Shown in pieces: positions 18,125 through 28,100 of a stretch of 64,000 nt of DNA (position 1 is the stretch's first letter; each line of letters begins with the position of its first letter). The DNA is taken from the NCBI GenBank assembly GCA_945907065.1, contig CAMDSC010000004.1:62001-126000 (forward strand), in the 5' to 3' direction. This stretch comes from Chitinophaga pinensis (lineage in GTDB: Bacteria; Bacteroidota; Bacteroidia; NS11-12g; UBA9320). The notes under the pieces were generated by a model, which saw only the letters and a list, made by a program, of their open reading frames with translations, was not told the origin of the DNA and made no database searches. Both the position numbers and the translations under genes were made by a program.

Positions 18125-18853
18125 ATGATAGTTAAAACCGAAGCTATTTGTATTAAAAATACGCGTTACGGCGAATCGTCGGTAATTAGCAAAATGTTTA
18201 CTATTGAATATGGTTTAAGCTCCTTTATTATTCAAGGAATAAATCGAAAATCAAGTTCAATAAGACCTTCACATATTGCTCCTGGCAATATTTTAGAGTT
18301 GGTAATTTATCAAAAACCAAATGCCACAATTCAAAGAGTTAAAGAATTAAAAGTTATTACTCCGCTTCTTCATGTTCATATTGATATGGTAAAAAATGCT
18401 GTATTACAATTTATGTTGGAAATAATTGCAAAAACCAATGAAGAAAATTTAAAGGATGAAATAGTTTTTAATTTTTTAAGACAAACGATTTGTGAATTAG
18501 AAGAATTATTAGAAGATATTGGTAATATGCCATTATTTTTTTTATGCAGATATCTCAAATTTTCTGGGTGGTTTCCTAATCTGGAGCTTTGGCAGAAAGG
18601 AGATTCTTTTAACTTAAAGGAAGGGCGCTTTGGAAAAGCAGAAATATTAAGAACCTCTGATGAACTAAATGAAAGCCAAAGCAGTGAGTTATATGAAATA
18701 CTTTTGGCTGTTCAAAACGAATCATTTATATCAAAAGCTAAACTAACTTATAGAAAAGACCTTTTTATAGCACTGGTTAAGTATTTCGAATTCCATATTC
18801 TAAAAGGCAAAAGAATTAAATCGCCGGCAATATTATCTGAGGTTTTAGCTTAA
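18125..18853 (+). CDS. recO: DNA repair protein RecO
   Basis: A 242-residue protein of the RecFOR pathway that anneals ssDNA and loads RecA. The N-terminal OB-fold (about 1-80, MIVKTEAICIKNTRYGESS) is followed by the alpha-helical RecO C-terminal domain with CRYLKFSGWFP near 140-150. The usual CxxC zinc pairs of many RecO proteins are not evident. It is the last gene of the lnt operon and is followed by a strong terminator. Confidence 0.93.
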   Translation: MIVKTEAICIKNTRYGESSVISKMFTIEYGLSSFIIQGINRKSSSIRPSHIAPGNILELVIYQKPNATIQRVKELKVITPLLHVHIDMVKNAVLQFMLEIIAKTNEENLKDEIVFNFLRQTICELEELLEDIGNMPLFFLCRYLKFSGWFPNLELWQKGDSFNLKEGRFGKAEILRTSDELNESQSSELYEILLAVQNESFISKAKLTYRKDLFIALVKYFEFHILKGKRIKSPAILSEVLA

Positions 18854-18884
18854 TATTTTTATTAAAACCAGATTTGATGGGCAT

Positions 18885-18919
18885 AAAAAAGGGAGATAAA
18901 ATATTTATCTCCCTTTTTT
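18885..18919. terminator. Bidirectional rho-independent terminator
   Basis: A perfect 16-bp stem (18885-18900 with 18904-18919), core GGGAGATAAA, 3-nt loop ATA. An A6 run on the left and T6 on the right let it end both recO (+) and the convergent ompA-like gene (-). Confidence 0.92.
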
Positions 18920-18936
18920 ATAATATATAAATCTAA

Positions 18937-20316
18937 TTATTTCTTGGCTTTAATATCAATACGTTGTTTAGAGTATTTACCACCCATAGTTTCAGGTTTG
19001 GTTTGAACATTAAACTTGCTTCTTGGAATTCCAAAATTGGTTATCAAATATTCAATAACCACATTTGTTTTTGAACGTGCGCTTTGCTCCGAAGATTTAT
19101 TCATACCATAATAACCAATAATATCAATTGATAAATCTGGACATTGCAATAATTTTGTTCCAATTAAATAGATAGCGGCATATGCCTCAGGTCTAAATTC
19201 ATTATCCTCATCAACAAAAACTGACGGTAAAACCACGTCATTACAATCACAGCAAGAAGCAGTGCTGTTTGAGCCATTTTTAATTTCAACTTTTCGTCCA
19301 GACTTGTCTACTAAACTTCCAGAAGGGGTTGTGGTTTCCTCATCTCTGCAATCAGGCACTCCATCACCATCAGAATCATAAGCCACACCTTTTTCATCTA
19401 CCTGATCACAAGGGGAAAGTACTTCATCATCTCTATAATCTGGCACTTTATCTTTATCTGAGTCTACAGCAACACCGTTACCATAAACTTGAGCTCCCTT
19501 AGGAGTTAATGGTTCAGCATCAAATCTATCAGCAACACCATCACTGTCCGAATCATTTACTCCAACTTCTTTTTCTTCAATCATTTTTTGAGTTGGGCTT
19601 ATCCAATCCATATGCTGAGTATTGTCCGTTTTCCCAATTTTATAGCTACCATGAATCAAACCAAGCATTGAATAGGAATCAAAAGTCCTGTTTGCCCAAA
19701 CAGGGAAACTATAAGCATCTAACAAATCCTTCTTTGTAAGATTATATTTATATTCTATTCCTAAGTCAATCCTATCGTTAATCCTTTTTGAAAAACCAAA
19801 ACCTAGTGGGACTTTAGTATTAAAACCTTTATACTCAAAGGTTGTATCAAATGATGTTTTATTATTAAACTTACTAAGTGGGCTAATCAATTTACCTGTA
19901 CTATTGTTATGCATAAAACCCATACCGACAAAAATATAAAAATGCCATGATCTTGGTTTTCTAACAAATGACATATTACCCAAAACCAATTGAGCTGTAG
20001 CATCTATATCCCAAAATTTACTTTTAAAATTATAATTTTCACCTTGCTGATCCTTATCCCATGAATTTCCAAAACCGCTTAATGAAATTTTGCTCTTATC
20101 CCGACTTCCTTTAAGTGTTCCAAAATTACCTCCCATGCACAAACTAAGTGCAGGTGAAAAAGAATACTTATAACCTAAACCTGCAAAAAAACCAGGTTTA
20201 GTTTGGTCTGCATCCCCGTGAAATATAGTTGGCCCTAAATTTATCTGAATAGAACTCCTTCTAACAGGCTGATAGGCATCATAATAAGCAGGTTGTTTTT
20301 GGGCCATTCCTGACAA
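18937..20316 (-). CDS. OmpA-family protein with TSP3 repeats, N-terminus frameshifted
   Basis: As read, 459 residues starting at TTG 20316. The architecture is an N-terminal eight-stranded-type beta-barrel (about 15-225), three thrombospondin type 3 calcium-binding repeats with D-x-D-x-D-G-V cores (about 240-335), and a C-terminal OmpA-like peptidoglycan-binding domain (about 350-459) ending QRIDIKAKK. It would anchor the outer membrane to the wall. The TTG start leaves only the end of a signal peptide. An upstream ATG at 20354 reads MKKII and then hits a stop, but one extra base in the A7 or T4 run restores a full signal peptide in frame. A TAAATTTG promoter box 19 nt before that ATG supports it as the real start. 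So this is either a pseudogene or an assembly error. Confidence 0.88.
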   Translation of the reverse strand: MSGMAQKQPAYYDAYQPVRRSSIQINLGPTIFHGDADQTKPGFFAGLGYKYSFSPALSLCMGGNFGTLKGSRDKSKISLSGFGNSWDKDQQGENYNFKSKFWDIDATAQLVLGNMSFVRKPRSWHFYIFVGMGFMHNNSTGKLISPLSKFNNKTSFDTTFEYKGFNTKVPLGFGFSKRINDRIDLGIEYKYNLTKKDLLDAYSFPVWANRTFDSYSMLGLIHGSYKIGKTDNTQHMDWISPTQKMIEEKEVGVNDSDSDGVADRFDAEPLTPKGAQVYGNGVAVDSDKDKVPDYRDDEVLSPCDQVDEKGVAYDSDGDGVPDCRDEETTTPSGSLVDKSGRKVEIKNGSNSTASCCDCNDVVLPSVFVDEDNEFRPEAYAAIYLIGTKLLQCPDLSIDIIGYYGMNKSSEQSARSKTNVVIEYLITNFGIPRSKFNVQTKPETMGGKYSKQRIDIKAKK

Positions 20317-20373
20317 GGAAATACTAATTAGAACTATAAAATAATTTTTTTCATAGTGAATTTAAATGTCTAG

Positions 20374-20405
20374 CAAATTTAAATGTAAATATACCATATA
20401 AGAAA
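20374..20405 (-). promoter_or_regulatory. Promoter of ompA-like gene
   Basis: On the minus strand, TTTC (20405-20402), a 20-nt spacer and a perfect TAAATTTG box (20381-20374) precede the ATG at 20354 by 19 nt. Confidence 0.6.
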
Positions 20406-20482
20406 GTTTTGATGTTATTTTGTTATATAAACGCAATTTTATGTTAATATGTGACGAGTGTTGTCAAATCTATTTTTATTAA

Positions 20483-22057
20483 TTATTCAATTAAATAGAA
20501 ATTTATTACAGGTTTAAGATATTCAAATTCTAAAGTAGAATGCTTTAAAACTAAATAACTTCCTACCAAAAATTCCTCCCTCTCTTGCTTTTTATCAAAT
20601 AGTTTCTCTTTTATTTTTATTATTCTTGAAAAGACGGGATCTTTAGCTTTAATCTTCAACTCCTCTTCGAACAATTGCTTTGATAATCTTGATAAACCTT
20701 TTTGCATTTCAGATATTTCCTTAAAAATCAAACCAGACTTTATTTCCTTTATTTTTAAAGTTTCACTTAGTTGCTCAATACTTAAATTTATTGAATCTAT
20801 TATTTGGTCTGGATTATTTGAGTCATCTTTTAGAAAATTATTATAAAAAGCAACAAGTTTCTTCTCCTCCTGAAATAATTCCCACCATTTTAGACCTATT
20901 TTATCAAATGAGTCAAAATTCTTTTTTGAAATATATAAAACTGAATCTCTTTGAACCAATGCAGGATATTGAAGTCCTAAATTTTTGAAAGCTTCTTGCA
21001 ATGGTAACCAATATTCCAATTCAGCTCCACCTCCCAAGTATAAAATATTTGGCAAAATGGTTTCTTGATAAAGTGGCCGGGTTATCACATTAGGGCTCAG
21101 TTTATCTATATTTTTGATAATATTATCTAACGACAACTCTTCATCTGAATCTCCTATTACAATTTTATTATTTTTAACTTTTAGTTTTACTCGATTATCA
21201 TTTTCGAGCCAAAAAAAGTTAATTTCCTGAGCATTTACACGTGGTTCATAACCTGATTTTTTCAACAAAATATTTTGGTCATTGTAACTATTGAATAAAA
21301 TATTCTCTTGAATTTCCTTTTTTGCAATTTCCGAAAAACCTTGCTTAAAGGTTTTATCATCAGGATCAATAATTAGTAATCCTTCTTCGCCAAAAATTTC
21401 ATTTAACAAACTTCGGGTGGCAGCGGCTAATGTTTTTTCTTTTGAATAATGTTTTCTAAAAAGGGTGAATAGTTCTTTATTTTCCTCAGTTTTGTCAGCC
21501 CTGGCTTCAATTTTGTCAATGAGTTCAGGTAATCCTTTACAAATTAATCTACCAACTGCATTGCCAGATTCTTCTTCCCAAGTGTATTTTTCACCATAAA
21601 GTTTAACAAAATTTATTTCGTCTAAATCATGGTCTTCACTGGCCATCCAAAAAACAGGCACAACTTTAACCCCATTATTTAAAGCATTAAAATTCTTAAC
21701 ATGCCTAAACAATGATTGAATTTTATAAATAAAAAATAAAGGTCCTAAAAAAATATGTATTTGCTGACCGGTGGTAAAAGTAAAGGTATTGGATTTCTTT
21801 AAAGATTGAATATTTTGGTAAACATTTGAATCTTTATCTAACACAACCCCATCCTTTTCATATTGATTGAATAGAGCTTCTACCAATAAATTTCTATTTT
21901 CATTACTAAAATGTTTTGAGTCTGCTTTATCAAATATCCCCTTATAATCTTTTACAAATGGATTATTTATTCCAATATCTTTTCCCAACAAATAATCCTT
22001 TGCCAGCTTACTAACATAAGGTGTTTCTGTTATTGGGATATATTCATTTTTAGTCAT
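20483..22057 (-). CDS. bshC: Bacillithiol biosynthesis cysteine-adding enzyme BshC
   Basis: A 524-residue protein of the BshC family, proposed to ligate cysteine to glucosaminyl-malate in the last step of bacillithiol synthesis. Recognisable blocks are FTTGQQIHIFLGPLFFIYKI (about 95-115), VFWMASEDHDLDEIN (about 138-152) and GGGAELEYWLPL near 345, followed by a coiled-coil helical C-terminus (about 400-500). The length fits the family. Its ATG overlaps the rimO stop by 8 nt, so it is coupled to rimO as the last gene of ftsY-rimO-bshC. The other bsh genes are not in this window. Confidence 0.93.
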   Translation of the reverse strand: MTKNEYIPITETPYVSKLAKDYLLGKDIGINNPFVKDYKGIFDKADSKHFSNENRNLLVEALFNQYEKDGVVLDKDSNVYQNIQSLKKSNTFTFTTGQQIHIFLGPLFFIYKIQSLFRHVKNFNALNNGVKVVPVFWMASEDHDLDEINFVKLYGEKYTWEEESGNAVGRLICKGLPELIDKIEARADKTEENKELFTLFRKHYSKEKTLAAATRSLLNEIFGEEGLLIIDPDDKTFKQGFSEIAKKEIQENILFNSYNDQNILLKKSGYEPRVNAQEINFFWLENDNRVKLKVKNNKIVIGDSDEELSLDNIIKNIDKLSPNVITRPLYQETILPNILYLGGGAELEYWLPLQEAFKNLGLQYPALVQRDSVLYISKKNFDSFDKIGLKWWELFQEEKKLVAFYNNFLKDDSNNPDQIIDSINLSIEQLSETLKIKEIKSGLIFKEISEMQKGLSRLSKQLFEEELKIKAKDPVFSRIIKIKEKLFDKKQEREEFLVGSYLVLKHSTLEFEYLKPVINFYLIE

Positions 22058-23366
22058 TTACGATAGTTCCGTAAAGGTCAAAATCTTCGGCACTTGTAAT
22101 TTTTACATTGGCAAAATCACCAATTCGTGCAAAGTTATCTTTTTTCAAAACCAACACTTCATTATCTACTTCCGGTGAATCAGCTTCGGTTCTTCCGATA
22201 AAATAATTCCCGTCTACTCTATCAAAAAGAACTTTATAGGTCTTTCCAATTTTTTCCTCATTCTTTTTTAACGAAATTTCCTGTTGCAAATTCATCAGCT
22301 CATCTGCACGTTCTTCTTTTACTTCTGCTGGAACATCGTCGGGTAACGAATAAGCGTGAGTATTGTCTTCATGCGAATAGGTAAAAACGCCCAATCTATC
22401 AAATTCATAATCCTCAACAAATTTCTTCAAATCTTTAAAATCAGCATCGGTTTCACCCGGGTGACCGAGTAACATAGTGGTTCTTAAAGATATTCCCGGA
22501 ACCTTTTGTCTAATGGTATCAATTAATTCCATGGTTCGGCGTTTGGTAATTCCACGTCGCATGGTTTTTAACATATTATCTGAAATATGTTGTAATGGAA
22601 TATCCAAATAATTGCAAATATTGTCACGTTTGGCCATTACTTCTAAGGCATCCATGGGAAACTGCGAAGGATATGCATAATGCAAACGAATCCAATCTAT
22701 CCCTTCCACATCAGCCAAATTGTTTAATAAATCAGCCAACTTTCGTTCACCGTATAAATCCAATCCATAGTAGGTGGAGTCCTGAGCAATTAATAAAAGT
22801 TCTTTTACACCTGAACGAGCCAACCCTTTGGCTTCTTTAACCAAATCTTCAATAGATTTGGAAACGTGATTACCTCGCATTAACGGAATAGCACAAAAAG
22901 AACACGGACGATTACACCCTTCTGAAATTTTAAAATAAGCGTAATGTGATGGTGTAGTAATAATTCGTTCACCTATAAGCTCATGTTTATAGTCTGCTCC
23001 TAAGGTTTTTAATAATCCAGGAAGTTCCAGGGTTCCAAACCAAGAGTCAACTTGAGGAATTTCAGCGGCTAAATCATCCTTATAGCGATGTGAAAGACAT
23101 CCGGTAACATACAATTTATCGATATTCCCTTTTTCCTTCTCTTCTACATATTGCAAAATAGTGTCAATGCTTTCCTGTTTGGCAGTTTCAATAAAACCGC
23201 AGGTATTTACAACTATGATATTAGCATCGTCCTTAGCCCTTTCATGATGGGCATCCATATTATTACCTTTTAATTGACTTAAAAGAAGTTCAGAATCCAC
23301 AAGGTTTTTTGAACACCCAAGGGTAATAATATTTATTTTATTTTTAACTCTAGTTTTTGTTTTCAT
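22050..23366 (-). CDS. rimO: Ribosomal protein S12 methylthiotransferase RimO
   Basis: A 438-residue radical-SAM enzyme that methylthiolates the conserved Asp of ribosomal protein S12. The UPF0004 domain supplies the auxiliary 4Fe-4S cysteines C18, C56 and C90; the radical-SAM motif is C151-x3-C155-x2-C158; a TRAM domain ends the protein (about 370-438). The length is typical. It sits 3 nt downstream of ftsY and overlaps bshC. Confidence 0.96.
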   Translation of the reverse strand: MKTKTRVKNKINIITLGCSKNLVDSELLLSQLKGNNMDAHHERAKDDANIIVVNTCGFIETAKQESIDTILQYVEEKEKGNIDKLYVTGCLSHRYKDDLAAEIPQVDSWFGTLELPGLLKTLGADYKHELIGERIITTPSHYAYFKISEGCNRPCSFCAIPLMRGNHVSKSIEDLVKEAKGLARSGVKELLLIAQDSTYYGLDLYGERKLADLLNNLADVEGIDWIRLHYAYPSQFPMDALEVMAKRDNICNYLDIPLQHISDNMLKTMRRGITKRRTMELIDTIRQKVPGISLRTTMLLGHPGETDADFKDLKKFVEDYEFDRLGVFTYSHEDNTHAYSLPDDVPAEVKEERADELMNLQQEISLKKNEEKIGKTYKVLFDRVDGNYFIGRTEADSPEVDNEVLVLKKDNFARIGDFANVKITSAEDFDLYGTIVND

Positions 23367-23369
23367 CAG

Positions 23370-24320
23370 TTATCCAAATATGGATTCAACATAAATTTCA
23401 GGATCAAAAACCTGTAAATCAGTCATTTTTTCTCCAACTCCAATATATTTTACCGGAATTTTAAACTGGTCAGAAATACCAATTACAACACCACCTTTAG
23501 CCGTTCCATCTAGCTTTGTAATTGCAAGTGCATTTACTTCGGTAGCAGCTGTAAATTGCTTGGCTTGTTCAAAAGCATTTTGCCCGGTGGTTCCATCCAA
23601 TACCAAAAGAATTTCATGAGGCAAATCTTCCCTCACTTTTTGCATCACCCGTTTGATTTTAGACAATTCATTCATCAGATTTACTTTATTGTGCAATCTT
23701 CCAGCTGTATCAATAATAACCACATCAGCTTCATTTTCACAGCCATATTTCACGGCTTCATAAGCTACAGCAGCAGGGTCGGTATTCATTCCTTTTGAAA
23801 TAAATCCAACACCCGACCGTTCACTCCATATCTTTAATTGATCTACTGCAGCCGCTCTAAAAGTATCACCTGCTCCTAAAACAACTTTCAATCCTTCATT
23901 TTTAAATTTATTAGCCAACTTACCAATTGTAGTTGTTTTACCAACACCATTTACCCCAACAACCATTATCACATAGGGTTTTTCGGTATTTCCTATTTTT
24001 AATTTATCATTATGTGATTGCAGAAGGGTGCTTATTTCCTCTTTTAAAATGCGATTTAAGTCACTAACCCCTGTATATTTTTCTATCGCTACTCGACTCT
24101 CAAATTGTTTGATTATTTTTAATGTTGTTGCTATTCCTACGTCTGCAGATACCAAGGTTTCTTCCAAGTCATCCAAAAAATCATCATCTATTTTGGTTCT
24201 TCCAAAAAAGGTGGTTGATAGTTTGGAAAGAAAACTAGTTTTGGTTTTTTCCAGTCCTTTATTTAGACTTTCCTTTTCTTCCTCGGTTTTATTGCGTTTA
24301 AAAAAATCAAAAATTCCCAT
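23370..24320 (-). CDS. ftsY: Signal recognition particle receptor FtsY
   Basis: A 316-residue SRP-family GTPase that docks SRP-ribosome complexes at the membrane. A short charged N-terminus (MGIFDFFKRNKTEEEK) leads into the N domain (about 20-100) and the G domain with GVNGVGKTTT, DTFRAAA, DTAGRLHNK and TKLDGTAKGG. The long acidic A domain of E. coli FtsY is absent, as usual in this phylum. The ATG at 24320 is chosen; a TTG 21 nt upstream adds a hydrophobic stretch not seen in the family. It is separated from the ribosomal gene cluster by a terminator and should have its own promoter. Confidence 0.96.
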   Translation of the reverse strand: MGIFDFFKRNKTEEEKESLNKGLEKTKTSFLSKLSTTFFGRTKIDDDFLDDLEETLVSADVGIATTLKIIKQFESRVAIEKYTGVSDLNRILKEEISTLLQSHNDKLKIGNTEKPYVIMVVGVNGVGKTTTIGKLANKFKNEGLKVVLGAGDTFRAAAVDQLKIWSERSGVGFISKGMNTDPAAVAYEAVKYGCENEADVVIIDTAGRLHNKVNLMNELSKIKRVMQKVREDLPHEILLVLDGTTGQNAFEQAKQFTAATEVNALAITKLDGTAKGGVVIGISDQFKIPVKYIGVGEKMTDLQVFDPEIYVESIFG

Positions 24321-24350
24321 TGGTTTTATAATTAAAAACAAATAAAAAAT

Positions 24351-24384
24351 AAAAGGCTTTCCGCAATAATTCGGAAAGCCTTTT
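24351..24384. terminator. Rho-independent terminator between DUF4295 gene and ftsY
   Basis: A perfect 13-bp stem AAAAGGCTTTCCG (24351-24363) with its complement at 24372-24384 and an 8-nt loop. On the minus strand it ends the rpmB-rpmG-DUF4295 transcript before ftsY. Confidence 0.9.
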
Positions 24385-24404
24385 ATAAAAAATCATTATT
24401 AATA

Positions 24405-24554
24405 TTATTTAAAAGTTTCTTTTACCATCTCTGATGGCATCATTTCCTCCTTAAAGGTATAAGCTCCTGTTTTAGGGCTTTTAACAGCTCTAATTACTTT
24501 TGCCCATTCTTTTCCGGTTCCGGTTTTCAGTGTTGCAACAACTTTCTTTGCCAT
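24405..24554 (-). CDS. DUF4295 small basic protein
   Basis: A 49-residue basic protein (MAKKVVATLKTGTGKEWAKV ... ending EMVKETFK). It matches the DUF4295 family of Bacteroidota, always found after rpmG. The gene starts 3 nt after the rpmG stop and its MAKK start resembles ribosomal proteins, so a ribosome-associated role is plausible but unproven. The reading frame was translated directly. Confidence 0.88.
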   Translation of the reverse strand: MAKKVVATLKTGTGKEWAKVIRAVKSPKTGAYTFKEEMMPSEMVKETFK

Positions 24555-24557
24555 GGC

Positions 24558-24740
24558 TTATTTTATTTCTTTATGGATTGTTTTACGTTTCAGTATTGGG
24601 TTAAACTTTTTTAACTCCAATCTTTCGGTAGTATTCTTTTTGTTTTTGGTGGTAATGTAGCGAGATGTTCCAGGCATACCACTATTCTTATGCTCTGTGC
24701 ATTCCATAATTACCTGTACTCGGTTTCCTTTTTTTGCCAT
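24558..24740 (-). CDS. rpmG: 50S ribosomal protein L33
   Basis: A 60-residue L33 with the family blocks [22 protein letters not shown] and LELKKFNP. It lacks the CxxC zinc ribbon, so it is the zinc-free form. It is 6 nt downstream of rpmB and 3 nt upstream of the DUF4295 gene. Confidence 0.97.
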   Translation of the reverse strand: MAKKGNRVQVIMECTEHKNSGMPGTSRYITTKNKKNTTERLELKKFNPILKRKTIHKEIK

Positions 24741-24746
24741 TACTAA

Positions 24747-24980
24747 TTATATTTTTCCTTTGGTAAATAAATTATTCAAACAAGCAGAAATCCCTTTCTT
24801 ATTAATTGTTCTAAGCGCACTTGTAGATACTTTTAAAGTAATCCACTCACCTTCTTCTGGAATGAAGAATCTTTTTGTTTGCAAATTCGGGTAAAAACGA
24901 CGCTTAGTTTTCGCATTTGAAAACGATACGTTATTTCCCGCTAATGCTTTCTTTCCTGTTAAATCACAAACCCTTGACAT
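24747..24980 (-). CDS. rpmB: 50S ribosomal protein L28
   Basis: A 77-residue L28 starting MSRVCDLTGKKALAGNNVSFS, with the TKRRFYPNLQ block and the VSTSALRTINKKG C-terminal half typical of the family. It is first in rpmB-rpmG-DUF4295. Upstream, TTGG-N19-CACTTTTG (one mismatch in the -7 box) is a candidate promoter. Confidence 0.97.
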   Translation of the reverse strand: MSRVCDLTGKKALAGNNVSFSNAKTKRRFYPNLQTKRFFIPEEGEWITLKVSTSALRTINKKGISACLNNLFTKGKI

Positions 24981-25110
24981 TTCTGGTTATTTTTTTGGGA
25001 CTGCAAAAGTGGTTATTTTATTTAAAAATACCAAGCCAAATTTTAAAATATTTTAAATTCAAATTTTAGGCCCTTTGTTCACTAAATAAACAATGAAAAA
25101 AATAATTCAA

Positions 25111-28100
25111 TTACTTTATTGGCAATGAAATATAAAACTGGCTTCCTTTCCCTTTTTGTGAACTAAACCAAATTTTGCCATGACTGTTTTCTATTATTTT
25201 TTTGGAAATTGCCAAGCCCAAACCCATACCCGAGTTTTTGGTACTAAAACTTGGTACAAATATTTTAGCTTTAATGTCATCGCTCATTCCTTCGCCGTTA
25301 TCGTTTATTGTAATAAGAACTTCTTTATTTTTAACAGAATATTTAATACTAATTACTCCTTCTTTTTCAGAAGGAATACTTTGAATGGCGTTTTTTAAAA
25401 TATTAGTAAACACGCGCCTAATCTGGTCGGGGTCGGTATGAACAATGGCTTGTTCGAGGTTTTTATCATATATAAATTCCACATTTTCAGATTGCTCAAA
25501 AAGATGAATTGTAGAAGGTAATATTTCATCAATCCGACAATCTATAAACTGGTCAGTGGGCATTTTTCCGAAAGATGAAAACTCGGTGGCCAAGCGGCTT
25601 AAGCTTTCAATTTGCTCAATAAGTATTGCAGTAACCCGCTTAAAAGTAGCATCTAATTTTTCTTTATCACTTCCCCATGCCCGCTGCAAATGTTGAATAT
25701 TCAACTTCATCGGAGTGAGTGGATTCTTTATTTCATGAGCCACTTGACGAGCCATTTCTTTCCAAGCTCCTTCTCGCTCTGATTCTGAAAGTTTATGTGC
25801 ACTTTCCTCCAATTCCATTACCATTTTGTTGTATTGTTTTACCAATTGTCCAATTTCATCATCCCGTTTCCATTCTATTATTTCATTTTTTGAGGAAATA
25901 CTTGTTTGTGAAAGCTTTTCCCTAATTAATTGTAGTGGTAAAGAAATCCGCTGACCGATGAAATATGCTATGATAATTGCTATTAAAAGTAACAAAAAAT
26001 AAATATTAATAAGTGAAACCAAAAAGGACGAAATTTCTTTATCAATTTCTGACTTCTCCGTAAAATAAGGCAAATTGAGATACGCTTTGATTACTTTTTC
26101 ATCGTCAAAAAGCGGAACATAGCCTGAAAGGTATTCAAAATCTGTTACTTTTTCTTTCTGTAATAATTGCGAAGCATTTTCAGTTCTTAATTTATAAAAA
26201 GCCTCGGGATGCATTACCGGTGCTAAAAGATATTGGGTATAAATAGCAGGCTGAGTGGATGCCAAAAGCAAACCTGAACGGTCAAAAATATTCAAATCAA
26301 TTCTATTGGCATCGCTCAATTGATTTACCAAAGCCCGCAATCTGTCATCATTTCTTAGCTTTCTTGGAAGGTCGGGCTCATTTTCTAGCTGATTTAATAT
26401 TTCTTTTAGCTTTAAAAATAACTGGTCTTGCTGCCGTTCATTATAATTATACCTTACATATTGGATAGTAAAAAAAACTGAAACTACTAATCCAAAAAAA
26501 ACCAAACCTACCATGCTTACTTGTATTCGTGAACTGAGCAGTTGCCTCCTTGGACTAAAAAGCGGAACCGTGCGGCTCAATAAATCCAACAGCGGTGTAT
26601 TGTTTCGATGCTTGCTTGTGAATTTTTGCCAGCCAAACCGGGCTATGTAAATTGAGGTCCAGAGTAACGCAAATAAAACCCCAAGTGCTGTAAAAAATAT
26701 AAACATGAACGAAAACAATGCAAATGATTTTACCAAATAATCTTGCCGCTTACTTAAAATAACTGTAACTCCTAGTTGAGGAGAATTAATAAAATGTTTG
26801 TAGCCTGATAGCGAAAAAAACTGGTCTTCATTTTTGCCAATTCCATCTACGGGGAGTGCAAGCCTATATGGATAATCCCCTTTTTGACTAACTAATTTTA
26901 TATCCTGATAAATGGCATAGGAATAATCTTTAAAATCAAAAGCACTTTGCTCTTTTTTATCTTCAAAAATATCGGGATATGAATGGGAACTTTGAATTAT
27001 TTTGGGTTGTAAAAGCAAAAAAACAGTTCCAAAATTTCCTTCCAAATTGCAGGTTTCAAATTTGGCGAGATAACCTCTTATTCCAGTTTTATTCTTTATT
27101 TGATAAAAATGGTTGCTGGTGGTTGGAAAAGATTCGAACAAATAAAGGCGATCAAGTATCTTAAATGTAAATCGGGTATCAAGGTTTATTGATTTTTCGG
27201 TACTATCAAAACTTAAAATTTTTAATTCATATTTATCTAAATAGCCTGAAAAGAAAAGGTTCTTAATCCTTTTTTCGTATTCATCCTGACGTTTAAAAAA
27301 ATTCTGAAAATCCTGTGGAGTAATAAATTCTTTGATAAGTTCCTGATCCATTAAAGCAAACTTGCTTTCAGCTTCCAAATCCTGATTAGATACAATTTTA
27401 TCTACAAAAACATTTAAATATTCCTGCTCATGTTTTTTGTTGTTATAATTAATTATAAAAGCTGAAAAACCAGATATAAGTAAGAGTACAAGTATATTAA
27501 GATAAAAATCTTTTATGGCCGGTTTAAAAATAAACCATACCAAAACCAATGTACAAAAAAAGATGGTAGTAAGTATTGAAATTACTGCCAAATGCCCGTC
27601 AAAAGTTTGAAACAATGCATAAAAAGTAAAGGATATAGTTATACTTTGGATGAGTTGGTTACGACTTAAATTTTTGAAACCCGTCCTTTTATAAAGGAAA
27701 CTAAATATATAAAACAACCCGCCCATAAGTATTCCAATTAGGGTTAACCCGAAAAATGAATAACCGTTAATTTTTGGGAGTTCGGCAAAATGAAAAGAAA
27801 TATTTGAATCGACCACCAAACTTTTGATAATGGTAAATGCCAAATCGGTTGTAAAGACAAATCCTATGCAAAGCAAAGTAGCCTTTAACAATTGATACTT
27901 TGCGCCAGGCATGTAAAGAAAAAGACTTTTTAACTTAGAAAAACAATTGAAAATAACCAAGATGCAAACGACATGTAAAACCAAATCACCGAAGGAAGGT
28001 ATCAAAAAAGACGAGGCATATATTTCCGGATTAAAAAACTCGCTGCTCAGAAGCGATGTTAAAATCAACCGCTTATAAATTAGTATTCGTATTAAAATTG

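Noticed and set aside
22050-22057. Frameshift between rimO and bshC
   Set aside because: The 8-nt overlap is normal translational coupling; both frames are intact with full-length families.
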